Positions 34,195 through 45,069 of a stretch of 64,000 bases of DNA are shown in pieces. Within the stretch, counting starts at the first letter, position 1. The number at the start of each line of letters is the position of its first letter. Source of the stretch: Bidens hawaiensis (lineage: Eukaryota; Streptophyta; Magnoliopsida; Asterales; Asteraceae); the NCBI GenBank assembly GCA_021521415.1, contig JAIQDT010003567.1, positions 214,573 through 278,572 of the forward strand, read 5' to 3'. The notes under the pieces were generated by a model, which saw only the letters and a program-made list of their open reading frames with translations, searched no databases and was not told where the DNA came from. The position numbers and the translations under genes were made by a program.

Positions 34195-35475
34195 CTAAGG
34201 TTTAAATGTTTGTTGCTGGGTTCTATTCTGATTTTGATAGGGATTTTGATTGGGCATTTGAGTCCTTTGCTGCTGAAAGTTCTGATTCTGATTCTGATAG
34301 AACTGACTTTGATTGAGTTGATTTCCTAACTGTCTTGGCATGTTGCACTCTCTTGCAAAGTGTCCAGGTTGTTGACAGTTATAACAGATGGCCTTGGATT
34401 TGTCAAATCCAATTCTTTCATTTGGTCCATTGAAACTACTTCTGCCAGTTCTATTATACAACCTTTTACTTCTTACTGCCAATATGGCCGCTTGCCATTT
34501 GATGTCCATATCTTCTAAATCATCAGCATCAATTTGTTCTAAGTCTTCTTGCACGATGCTTGTGTTTACCAGATTCTTGGCCACAAAGGCATGATAAGAC
34601 TCAGTGAACATTGAGAACAAGGCCTGATAGTCTATTCCTTGAGTCTGGTTGTGATATGCAGAATTTGATTACCCATTTCCAGTAGATGGATGGTCATCTT
34701 CAATTAATTGCACATTGAATCTTGACTGATTGTTACATGAGGAGTGTGCATCTGATGGTTCCTCAACAATAGGCTGTTGATTCTTGACAGAGAGGTTGCC
34801 CATGGGTGCCACAAGTGCATTGTTCATTTGGAAGCTTGGCTTGTCCTCTCGAATCATGTGATTCTCTATCATTTCATGTTCAGCCGCCTTGAGGAAGGCA
34901 ATCACATAATCTAGTTTGAAGGTAGGAAAACTTGCCTTTTTCTTTATGAACTTGCTTGCAGTATACCATTCCCCAGATAGAGATGATAAAAGCTTCTTGT
35001 TAAGCTCAAAGTCGGAAATCTGCAAATCAGTGGTCCTTATTTCATTTACAATGGTCATGAACCTTTGTAACACTGACTTTAGACTTTCTCCTTCCTTAAA
35101 CTTGAACCTGTCCAATTGCTGCTTCAGTCGATCTTTCTTTATGTCTCTTAACTCAGTATTACCTTCAAACATTTCAATCACTGCATCATACATATCCTTA
35201 GCATTCTTATGATGATTTACAGTGGTTAGAATCTCCCATGAAAGTCCCAACTTCAGCATGGACAGTGCTTTGCCATCCCTCTTTTTCATTCTTAGATCTA
35301 CCGCAGCACTGTTATTTGGAGCGGCTGAAGGAGTGTAATTCCCTTCAGTAATAGCCATCCAAAGTTCTGGATCGTTGTAGTTCACAGCAGCCTCAAACAA
35401 CACCTTCCACTTTATGAAGTTCTCTTGTCCAAGTAATCTTGGAATCTTGTTGGTTGAAAATTCTTGATCTTCCAT
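34195..35475 (-). pseudogene. C3 gag
   Basis: This is a copia Gag with an intact N-terminus: MEDQEFSTNKIPRLLGQENF with IKWKVLFEAAVNYNDPELW, then LKQQLDRFKFKEGESLKSVL and DFELNKKLLSSLSGEWYTAS. One in-frame stop near 34,669 separates it from the part with FDKSKAICYNCQQPGHFARE, a perfect CCHC knuckle CYNCQQPGHFAREC (34,343-34,384), followed by an asparagine/glutamine-rich tail. A further stop lies just after 34,195. The start ATG at 35,475 is about 95 bases from the PBS, so the leader is very short. Confidence 0.88.
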
Positions 35476-35560
35476 TTTATCAGACCTGATGTTATCAAAA
35501 GCAATGCACAGTTAATCTTCACTTTTCCTCACAAACCTTCAGTCCCGTGGTCTTCAGTGA

Positions 35561-35566
35561 GCTTAC
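35561..35566 (-). promoter_or_regulatory. Candidate 5' splice donor in the C3 leader
   Basis: GTAAGC on the minus strand lies between PBS and gag ATG. It is the best donor-like word in the short leader and could pair with the acceptor before the extra ORF. This is a hypothesis only. Confidence 0.3.
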
Positions 35567-35570
35567 TCAA

Positions 35571-35582
35571 GCTCTGATACCA
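35571..35582 (-). other. C3 primer binding site
   Basis: GCTCTGATACCA is the exact reverse complement of TGGTATCAGAGC (initiator tRNA-Met type), two bases from the LTR. Confidence 0.95.
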
Positions 35583-35584
35583 CT

Positions 35585-36615
35585 TGTCAGGACTGTCTAT
35601 CGGGTGAAACCTTAGCAAAGGTTTGACAAGAACACACTAACTTAATTACTGAAAGACCGATTGAGTTTCCCGGCGGAATCAGGATATTCAATGATTGAGA
35701 ATGAAAGCTTGTGGAGAATTATCAAACACAAAACAACAAATGATAATCAGTAAAGACTATTTCAACGACAAAGATTCACTATATTAAATGATACGTCAAT
35801 GATACAATGAATGGAATGTCTAGGGTTTTGTGTGACGGCGGCTTTTGATATTCTTCTGCAAAGATTGTCAGTATGCGTGCCTAAAACCCCTTAAAAACCC
35901 GTCACCTAGTCGTACCCTAGGATGTCTATATATAGACCCTAACATTCCATGTATACGTCCTAGACATTACATAATGAAAGATAAATCTAATACAAGTGTT
36001 TCAGACCTCGAGCAAGGTATATACCTTGCTCCAGCAAGCTTCCTATACAAGATGTGCTCGGAGTGTGTCATAGAGCGTACTTTACTTAGAATATATTCTC
36101 TTTCGGAGAATACATATTCTCTTCGAGTAAGATTCATTCCTCTTGACTTGTTCAAACTTTGCTCGAATAAGTCCATCGAGCAAGCTCATTCTTCTTGATG
36201 TCTTCAGCTTTTCTTATTCAGCAATCTTTATCATGCTCGGATGTAAATCTTGCTCGGTAACTGAACTGTGATCGAAGTCTTTGCTTTGATTCACGTGACA
36301 TCCTCTTATTGAATCCATGCTCGTCCCCATGTGCTCGATCATCCTGTGCTCGTAACACTTGGCTGGAACTTGTATGATCAAGCTGTTTACCCGATTGGCA
36401 ATCCATGCTCGATAGAAGAATACCCTTGCTCGTTGAAGTGTAGCTTGCTCGAAGCCTTCCACATTTAGAAGAATCAACCATTTAAGGTTCAGAACCTTGC
36501 TTGAAGTAGTAAAAACCATGCTCGATCGTCTGGGCTTGCTCGAATTCCATACTTAGCCGTTTTCTAAGGAGGTTGAGAAGATTCCAATCTTCCTTATCAA
36601 AAATCCGACCCAACA
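35585..36615 (-). mobile_element. C3 5' LTR
   Basis: It starts TGTCAGGAC at 35,585 and ends GACCCAACA at 36,615. It is nearly identical to 20,902-21,930. It holds the word array (36,006-36,545) and a TATA-like palindrome at 35,926-35,935. In the element's sense transcription would start downstream of that and read into gag. Confidence 0.95.
36006..36545 (-). repeat. TGCTCG(A) word array in C3 5' LTR
   Basis: The counterpart of 21,324-21,861, with some words changed (for example TGATCGA for TGCTCGA near 36,271). Confidence 0.85.
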
Positions 36616-37100
36616 AATCACTTTATAAACTGAAAGTGAGACGAATTCATAGTGATAATGAAACTGAATTTAGGAATAATGTATTGGATTTCTTCTGCAT
36701 TTAGAAAGGAATCGTACGCTGATTCAGTGCACCTTATGTTCCTCAGCAGAACGGTGTGTCTGAAAGAAAAAATCGTACGCTGATTGAAGCTGCACGTACA
36801 ATGCTTGCTAATTCAAAGCTACCTGTTCAATTCTGGAACGAAGCTGTGAATACGGCATGCTATACACTGAATCGCGTTCACAGTAAAGAAGCGCAAGAAG
36901 ACAAGTTACGAGCTTCTGATTAATCGTAAGCCGAACTTAAAGTATTTGGAACCATTCGGGTGTCCATGTACAGTTTTGAAGAAAGATTTTGGAAAGTTCG
37001 ATGAGAAAGCTTTTGAGGGTTATTTCTTGGGATACAACTCTCCGAAGAAGCGGATTTCCAATATTTCTTCGGGTTGTGTGGAAGATGGTATCACGTTGAT
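36616..37100 (+). pseudogene. C2 integrase, second half
   Basis: This continues the C2 integrase after C3. KLKVRRIHSDNETEFRNN carries the second catalytic D. VPQQNGVSERKNRTLIEAAR (about 36,740-36,800) would carry the third region, but stops and a local duplication of the AATCGTACGCTGATT phrase (about 36,710-36,725 and 36,770-36,785) disturb the stretch with the expected glutamate. [20 protein letters not shown] follows in the frame starting at 36,946. Confidence 0.8.
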
Positions 37101-38610
37101 TGTCAAAGTTATACGATTCCACCAACTGGCACTGGTCCCGATTGGATGTTTGATTACGATCACTTATTTAATTCGTTTACATCAACAATCGATTGAAGTA
37201 CCTGAAGACCTCATTAGATCTTATTTGGAAGATCAGTGTCTTCCGAATATAAGGTTTTCTTCGGTCGATATAAATGACTCTCCTAATGTATCAGAAACGA
37301 CGAATGATGTTTCTGAATCTTCCGATGATGCTGATTATGTAGATTCATCATCTGTAATGGTAGATGAAGCTCAAGAGACTACCGAGCCAATTCTAATTAG
37401 TGATGATTCAACAACTGTCTCTTTAGACACAACGGAGAAGAATATCACCAATTTGGGTGATAATGTATCTGTTCCTACAAATCCTTCTTTAAGGATTCAT
37501 TCACAGCATCCACAGGATCAGATAATTGGTGATGTGAACGACGGGGTTCGAACAAGGCACCAATTGGCTAATGTATGTGATGATCAAGCTGATTATAATG
37601 TATCTCCTACTGAGGATTCGATAGTTTGTGCTTATGCTGATTTGCACTCTTCGGGTATTCTCAGTATCGCACAATACACCTGCTTCCTATCACAGATAGA
37701 ACCGACTAGTGTTGCAATGGCACTCAAGGAACCATCTTGGGTTGAAGCTATGCAGGAGGAGCTGCAACAGTTTATAAGACTGGGTGTATGGGACTTAATC
37801 GATAAACCAGATCGCGTAAAAAAGGCGATTCCAACTAAATGGGTCTTTAAGTGCAAAAAGGACGACCGCGAGGTAATCGTGAGAAACAAAGCACGATTGG
37901 TCGTACTTGGATACAATCAACAAGAAGGCATAGATTACACTGAAGTATATGCTTTGGTAGCACAACTGGAGGCTATACGAATTTTTCTTGCCTATGCAGC
38001 CTACAGAAATTTTAAAGTTTATCAAATGGACGTGAAATCGGCGTTCTTGGAGCTATTCATGAGGAAGTGTACGTTAAGCAGCCTCCTGGTTTCGAGGATC
38101 CAGACTTTCCCGAGCGTGTTTATCGGTTAAACAAGGCTCTTTATGGTTTACATCAGGCCCCGAGAGCCTGGTACACCACGTTGGCTGACCATCTAATTTA
38201 AAGTGGGTTCAAGAGAGGAACTGTGGATTGTACATTATTCTATAAGAACGTGGGTGATGATCTGCTCCTCGTCCAAATCTACGTGGACGATATTATTTTT
38301 GGTTCGACAAATAACAGCTTATGTAAAGACTTTGAGAAGACAATGCAGACAAAAATTGAGATGAGTTCGATGGGAGAGATAAGTTTCTTTTTGGGTTTGC
38401 AAGTTCACCAGTCTGACACCGGGATCTTTATTCATTAGACGAAATATGTGAACGATGTCTTGAGCCGATTCAAGATATCCGATGGCAAAATTCCCTCAAC
38501 ACCTCTTCCCGTGGGTCACAATTTATCACCGGATGAATTGGAGGATACCGTAGATCCAACCCTATATCGAGCTATGATCGGATCACTTATGTATTAGACT
38601 GCATCTCAAC
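37101..38610 (+). pseudogene. C2 INT-RT linker and reverse transcriptase
   Basis: The frame 36,946-38,130 carries an acidic linker, then [40 protein letters not shown] and [12 protein letters not shown] one-base frameshift near 38,048 leads to another frame with [19 protein letters not shown]. The active site [16 protein letters not shown] lies at about 38,262-38,309 in the open frame from 38,223, followed by MSSMGEISFFLGLQVHQSD. Stops at 38,436-38,438 and 38,595-38,597 end the domain. Catalytic aspartates are intact. Confidence 0.85.
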
Positions 38611-39241
38611 CTGATATCATGTTTGCTGTTTGTTTGTGTGCTAGGTACCAATCGAGTCCCCGAGTGACTCACCTGGCGGCAGTAAAGCGCATCTTACATT
38701 ATCTGAGGGGAAATCATGACATCGGGTTATGGTACCCCAAGGACGATATGTTCGATCTCACCGCCTTTACTGATTCGGACTATGGAGGATGCAAGATCAA
38801 CTTCAAATCTACAACAGCGGGATGTCAATTCTTAGGAAACCGGCTTGTTTCCTGGTAGTGTAAGAAGCAGACAACGGTCTCAACTTCAACAGCCGAAGTG
38901 GAGTATGTGGCGGCCTCGAGTTGCTGCTCATAGGTTCTCTGGATCCAGCAACACTTACGGGATTACGGTTTGAAGTTTCTTACTACTCCCATTTATATTG
39001 ATAATTCTGCTGCAATTTCAATCACCAAAAATCTGGTTCACCATTCGAAAACCAAACATATTGAAATTCATTATCACTTTATACGTGATTGTTTTGAAAA
39101 GAAATTAATATAAATTGATAAAATTCATACGGATTTTCAAAAGGCTGGCCTTTATACTAAGGTATTTGACAAAACACGTTTTCTGTATCTGCTAGGTATA
39201 AATGGTTTAAAATCTTTAAAGGATATTCAAAAGCTTGGTTA
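38611..39241 (+). pseudogene. C2 RNase H domain
   Basis: Copia RNase H: AVKRILHYLRGNHDIGLWYP, FTDSDYGGCKINFKSTTAGC and [10 protein letters not shown], then a stop at 38,856-38,858, then STAEVEYVAASSCCS, TKHIEIHYHFIRDCFEKK and KTRFLYLLGINGLKSL. The end is at about 39,241. Four or more stops lie in an otherwise collinear frame. The ending matches C3 RNase H in layout. Confidence 0.85.
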
Positions 39242-40685
39242 AATCATTTTATTTCTTGTTTTCTTTTCGATTTTTGTTGTTTTTAGGAGGAGAAAAATAT
39301 AAAATCCAAAAATATTGTGGTTTCTGTTTGTACAGAGAAAATTTAAAAACTCCAAAAACATTCAAATATTGAAAATTTTCAAAAACATTGAAAAATGCTC
39401 CTCAAAATGAGTTTTGAAGCAAAAAGAGAAAATGATAGTACATTGACGGGATTGATCTAGTACATGAATAAACTAGATTAAAAATTACCGTAAGGCCAGC
39501 AATATGATATGCAAAGATAGGCTTGACAGACTATATAGAAACTGATAAGATATAAAGATAATGAATGCCGAACCTAGTGGAATTACATCTTGAAAGATTG
39601 ATACTATATCTGATTTAAAGAAAAGTCAAAAGTCAAAATGATTACTGTGTGTGCATGCGTTCATTTTTGAAGAAAATTCTGCTTTGTTTTTATTTTATTT
39701 TGCAAAGAAATTCAACTTTATTTTTTCTTTATTTTTATTCAAATATTGGATCCTCTCCTGCGCGATAAGATTATTCGACCTGAGGGTTAATATTTGGGTA
39801 TTCTGCTTTATTTTTCTTGGTGTTTCATATAAAATCTTGGACTTTCTCCGCGCGATAATACGGGATTATCCGAATTGAGGGTTAAGATTTTATGCAACTT
39901 CAACTTTTTTTATCTTTTTATTTTGTTGAAATGGAACCTTATTTGCGTGTAGTCATACCGACCTTAAGGAAAAATTTTGACCTTCTGCTTTATTTTTTTT
40001 ATTATTTTTGCATGAGTCACAGTTAATCAAAAATTGGAAAATCAAAAGAAAAAACGTACATGTGATATTCACTGTATAAGAGATAGAAATGTTATATCTG
40101 ATTGATGGGGTCCACATATGGTTTCGTGCCTAATTGAACCAAATTAAAGCATATCGTAAAGTTTCCGACAAGTCTGTGAAAAGTTGAAGAGGACAATTAT
40201 ATCTGCAATCATCGTTGGGTTACGCATATAATAATCATTGAAATTGAAGTGTTACTTAGTGATATTTTCGTTAATATGATTACCTGCTCAACTCATAAAA
40301 CATATGTACTGCTTTAATAGTTTAGTCGTTTATTTTTTTTCGTTATTTGTTATTTGAAAATTTTGAAAATCCAAAAAGTTTTTTTTTCTTTCTTTTCAAT
40401 TCTGCTTTAGTTTTGATTTACCAAGCTAGCGAATAAATTCAAAGGAAAAAGAAAAAGATTGATCCCCAAAAAGTTTTAAGTTAATCGTGCTTAATGTATT
40501 TACAACTGGTATCAGTTGTATTTTTAACGTAAAAATCCGTTTAAATTAAGTATTACCGATCCTTGGTTGCTTGGGTATTTTAATGTATGCGATTAAACCC
40601 TAAAATTGGATTTAATTGATTATTTAATTCAGTGTTAAAACTCTAATTGGTTTTAATATTATTTAAATTCCTTAAAAGAGATTTG
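39242..40685 (+). other. C2 spacer between pol and word array, noncoding
   Basis: AT-rich, with no coding match. It contains repeated phrases: TTCTGCTTTATTTT-like at about 39,677, 39,802, 39,983 and 40,398. It also has a duplicated block centred on GCGCGATAA and TGAGGGTTAA (about 39,755-39,800 and 39,850-39,895). The ORF at 39,651-39,878 spans these repeats and is unlikely to be real. Confidence 0.55.
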
Positions 40686-41782
40686 TGTCTCATTCGCTAA
40701 GGAAAATTGGGTGATTCGTTAAAATGTTTAACGAATATAAAGCCATTCGTTATTTAAACATAAAGAATGAGTTTCTCATTCGTTATAAAGACATTTGCTT
40801 TCGTTGTGCATAACGAATGGAGGTCATTCGTTTAAACATTTAACGAATAGAATGTATAATGTATCATTCGTTAAAGATTAATGAATAACTTCTTTATTCG
40901 TTAAAATGTTAACGAATAAGAGAAGGTAAAATAAGATTCGTTAAAATTTTACGAATGAGAATCTTATTCGTTGAAAAGTTTAACGAATCAGGATTATTAA
41001 TTTAACGAACGAGGTCATTTGTTAGTTCAAATTTTGAACGAATGACCTCGGGCGTTGTGAAAGTATTGGGTTAAAATCCCAATGTTTGACAAATGCCGTT
41101 TCATTCGCCATTTTCCTATTTCACTAGCACCCTAGACGAACTATTGCAAAATTTTTTCAAGATTTCATACCTGCTTATTATCGCAATTGATTAACATATT
41201 CGTGTTATACAGGTATTGGCGATCTCAATGATATGAGTTTTATGGAGTTTCATCGGGTTTTTATGTCTTAATTGTTCGATGTTCTAACTGGTTATGAACC
41301 GAACAGTTGCACACTGTTAAAACTCATATATTGATGACAATTAGTTCCGATGATCATTGATTAAGATATAAAACTGATTTCAGACCAATGTCATTGGATT
41401 TAAATGTGAAAATTGTTAGGAAACTAACTGATACGTTGTTGATATTCATCGTTTTTGACTTTGAATAGTCAAAATTAATTTAATTTTTGACTCCTGATAG
41501 TCAAATGAAAATTTAATTTACATTTGTTACCTTTGTAACGAATGATCAGGTCAGATTCGTTAAATTGTTAACGAAAGACTATCTGTTTCGCTAAGGTAGC
41601 GAATGGACAGTGTATTTGATAACAAATCAGAGTTGATTCGTTAAAGTAATACACATTGATTCATTACAATAACGAATGACTTCACGTATAAGTATTATTC
41701 GTTCTTTGTAACGAATGTAAAACATTAATTGTGTAACGAATGTCTCATTCGTATAAAGTAACGAATGAGATGCTCATTCGTT
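40686..41782 (+). repeat. AACGAATG / CATTCGTT word array in C2 spacer
   Basis: Roughly 25-30 words of the form TAACGAATGA or its complement lie in both orientations. There is a break around 41,110-41,520. It ends with a perfect hairpin (41,758-41,782; 11-bp arms TAACGAATGAG and CTCATTCGTTA around ATG). The same word fills U3 of the C2 LTRs. It stops about 50 bases before the extra ORF. Confidence 0.85.
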
Positions 41783-41810
41783 AAATCAATATGATGTATT
41801 TAAACAGTTT

Positions 41811-41831
41811 GCTGAATTTTTTTTTAAACAG
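41811..41831 (+). promoter_or_regulatory. Candidate 3' splice site before the C2 extra ORF
   Basis: GAATTTTTTTTTAAACAG ends four bases before ATG 41,835. A T-rich tract ending in CAG is a typical plant acceptor. The C3 extra ORF has a comparable site in the same place. The C2 leader that would hold the donor is deleted. Confidence 0.45.
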
Positions 41832-41834
41832 AAT

Positions 41835-44800
41835 ATGGCAGAAGAGATCTTTCAACATCCAGTTCCCGAGCAACAACCAGAAAATAATCCTGAGCTACAG
41901 CCTGAAATTCAAGTTGAACCTGTTCAAGCTCCTATCATGCTGTCATGGAACAAGAGCCATAATATTTGTGCCTATCTTGAGCCGAACTTTGAAGATTCTC
42001 CGATATTCGAGGAAATGATTACTTTTCTAATTCGCTCGAGAATCTACAAGGCCATTTCTACCCGTACAGTTGTTTATCAGAAGATAATACAAGAGTTCTG
42101 GAATACTGCTACGTTCAATGAAGAAGATAATCAGATAGAAGCGGTTATTCAAGAAAAACGGGTGGTGATTGATATTGGCATGATCAGAGACTCACTGGGA
42201 TTTAATGACACAGTTGATGACAGATGTGAGTTCGATAGAGCATTGATCAGAGGGTTATTTGGTCGTGTAAAGTATAATGGTGATTTGGGCATATCTATGT
42301 ACAACAAAGCGAACTTGTGTGAACAATACAAGTATCTGCTTCACGTATTGATTCATTGTCTCGGTGGACGTAAGGGTGGATTTGACGAGTGCCGAGTGAT
42401 GCTTCAATCTGCGTTTGTTGCCCTTGTTCTTAATAAACCATTCAATTTCTCAGAATTGGTTTATTATCATTTGAAAGAAAACATCACCAGTAGACATAAG
42501 TTCTTAATGTATCCCAGATTTTTACAAATGATGATAACTGATCTGGTGCCTGACTTGGAAAAAGATCAAGCAGACGTAATGAAGCTCGATCATATGAACG
42601 AAGAGACTATGCGACGTTTGAGATCGTACAGAGGTCAGAGTTTGGCAGATCGACCAAAGTTTAAACATTTGATTGGTCATCTAGAGAATATTGATTATGT
42701 CGCTCCACCTAATGATCGTTAGGCTCATGACGATTCCGATTCAGAACGTGAAGGTGGTGATGGTGGTGATGGTGGAGATGATGGTGGTGATAGTGGTCCA
42801 GGACCACAAGCCGAGTTAAGTTATGAACAGAAGCGTAAGCGTAAAGGTAAAGAACCGATGACGGAAAAGGGGGAGAAACCCAAGAAACAACGACTTAGAA
42901 GGGGTTCGGGTATTGAGATACCGAGTCATCCATTTGTGCCTTCTACTGCTATTTCTACTCCTATTATTTCTTCTACTGCTTCTCCAGTTCCAGTTCCACA
43001 TATTCCACGATCTTCTACTCATACTACAATGACAGATTTTCCTCGTTCTCCAACACCTGTGCAAATGCCTACGTCTCCAATGCCTCCAACTCTGACTTTG
43101 GCTACTACTGTGAGGCCTGATCCTCATTTTGGAGATATATTACATACTGTATTGGCACAGATGCCTACACCACAGCCAACTACTCCTGTTACTCCTGTTA
43201 CTCCAACACCGTTGCCGAGGCCTGAGCATTCTTTTATGTCATTCAATCGTCCTCAGGGTCCAATGCAACCAGTGCATCCTAATTTCTATCACATGGCTCT
43301 TCATGCTCAATGGTTTCACATGATGAATCTGTTGCATTTACAGCACACTCAAATGCAAGTAGACAGAGCTGCAAATGAGCTAGCGCAACGGAATTTGCTG
43401 AGGCATCTTCTATCGGCTTAACGTGATAATATGGAACTTCGAGCCCTGATTGCTGCTCAGGGGGAGAGATTAGATAAGCAGGATGAGATTATTCTTCAAC
43501 TGACATGCAAAGAAGATGAATTAAAGAAGTTGAAGAATAATGAAGACGATCAGAATGGTGCAGGGGGTGGGGTAGATCAGCAACCGGGCGGAAGTTCCAC
43601 ACCGTTGGCGGTAATAAGACTGATGCGAGGGTTGGTGATGGGTCTGAAGCTAGTAATCTACAGATTGTTCCATATAAAGATTACACGAGAGCCAAGCCAA
43701 TAGATATTATTCCGGCTAACATGCTTCTGTTTGTAGGAATGGATGGGATTGTATACAGTATGGTGAATGCTAATGAGATCGAAGAATGAGAATTTGTTGA
43801 TCATTCTTTAACGAAAGAACAAATTGCCTTGCTTCTGGATCTAAATGATGATGAGATTGAGGAATTGGGTAAGAACGTGGATGTGGAGATGGAAGATAGC
43901 ACTGATACAGGTATTCCTCACGGGAGTGTACCTGATTTTGAAGAAGTGGAAGTGGAAGATGTTACTGCTGAAGAATATCCTGAGTTTTACACCAACAACA
44001 AAACTGACTCAGGTATTCTGTTTTTCACTACTGAGCACTTTGATGCAGCAGAACGTCGGTTACAAGAAGAAAAAGAGAAGTGGAATAAAGCTGCAAAGAC
44101 CAGTCACGTATCGACAACAGAGAAAAAGCGCAAACGTGCTTTGGATGGTATGTTCGAGCATAACGTAAAGAAGATGAACAAGATGATTGAGACCTTTCAT
44201 TATCATGAACAAGAGGAAGTCAAATTAGCAAGGGATCGAGCATCGGCATACCAAATGAAGAAATACAAGCCAGCTAAAGATGTGAGAGGTGACATGGTAG
44301 CATGGCAATATGATTCTGAGCTTAAGGTATATATCGTGAAGTGGGAGCATGGTATTTATTATTTCAAACGCCCACACGATATCTTATCTATGCCCAGATG
44401 GGATGTGAGAACCCTAGCCAATCGACCGTTTGTGAATCGTGGGGCCAATCGACTGTTTGTGAATCGTGGGGACAATAAATGGGCTAGCTGGTTCTATAAG
44501 CAGTTATTACATGAAACCCGTTTTGGTTTCGAGTTCTTCAAGCCTCAGGTGCCAACTCATAAGTACATTGATCAGATTGATACTCGCACTGGCTGGAGGA
44601 AGTTAATTTTACAAGTCAAGCCGCCGAAGACTATGAAGAGGGTTCCCATGAAGATATTTCATCAGAGTATTTTCACCTCGTTCAATTATTGGTACTACGA
44701 CAATATTACAGGTGAAGCGGTGATTGTTTATGGTTACGGTTCTAACACGATGACAATACGTGTTATTGATCCGATGTGGCTAGTCAACCTATCTGAGTCT

Positions 44801-44950
44801 GACAATGATGCGTTATTTACAAGTCAGATCAGATTTGCTAATGTAAGAGATTATGAACTTGCTATGCCGTTTCAGAAGGTTGTTAGAGTCTGTTATGCAT
44901 ACAAGATTCATAGTTGCGTTGACTGGAAGACGAAGATGTTCCAGTGTTAA
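41835..44950 (+). pseudogene. C2 extra ORF after RNase H
   Basis: This is a large ORF of about 1,040 codons in env position. The frame 41,835-42,722 (295 residues) has SWNKSHNICAYLEPNFEDSP, ISTRTVVYQKIIQEFWNTAT and HKFLMYPRFLQMMITDLVPD, aligned with the C3 extra ORF. A TAG at 42,720-42,722 follows, then in the same frame an acidic glycine-rich run (GGDGGDGGDDGGDSG), a basic cluster (EQKRKRKGKEP; KKQRLRRGSG) and a proline/threonine-rich part ending at 43,419-43,421. Frame 43,431-43,703 has a coiled-coil-like start. After a frameshift, 43,829-44,950 gives a basic cluster (TEKKRKRALDG) and a folded-looking C-terminus (YDSELKVYIVKWEHGIYYF; FNYWYYDNITGEAVIVYG). No signal peptide or membrane segment is seen. 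The function is unknown; the basic clusters could be nuclear localisation signals. Confidence 0.7.
44418..44471 (+). repeat. 27-bp in-frame tandem duplication in the C2 extra ORF
   Basis: Two copies of a 27-base unit starting CCAATCGAC and ending GTGGGG differ at one base. They encode NRPFVNRGA and NRLFVNRGD. A nine-codon step keeps the frame, so it may have arisen while the ORF was still translated, or by chance. Confidence 0.8.
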
Positions 44951-44968
44951 AGTAGATAAAGAGCTCGA

Positions 44969-44982
44969 GACGAGGGGGAGTT
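44969..44982 (+). other. C2 polypurine tract
   Basis: GACGAGGGGGAGTT is directly before LTR start TGTTGATAC. Confidence 0.85.
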
Positions 44983-45069
44983 TGTTGATACATGTTTTGT
45001 ACGTCTCGGTCTTTATTAGGGTGTTAATGTAATAAGTCTAAAGTATAGCGGTCTTAATGTAAATATGGC

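Larger units (their letters stand above)
20897..36620 (-). mobile_element. C3 complete Ty1/copia element nested in C2 (span with target duplications)
   Basis: The element occupies 20,902-36,615 (15.7 kb) on the minus strand, with perfect target duplications AATCA (20,897-20,901 and 36,616-36,620). The C2 integrase sequence is continuous once the element and one copy are removed. Element order on the minus strand is LTR, PBS, gag, linker, PR, INT, RT, RNase H, spacer, extra ORF, PPT, LTR. Its two ~1,030-bp LTRs differ at roughly 30 positions by eye (about 3%), fewer per base than the C2 LTRs, as nesting requires. Every coding block carries at least one stop or frameshift, so it is a recent but dead copy. 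Confidence 0.95.

Noticed and set aside
21324..36545. Spaced TGCTCGA words as a CRISPR-like array
   Set aside because: The word is only 6-8 bases, spacing varies, words occur in both orientations, and the array lies in plant LTRs.
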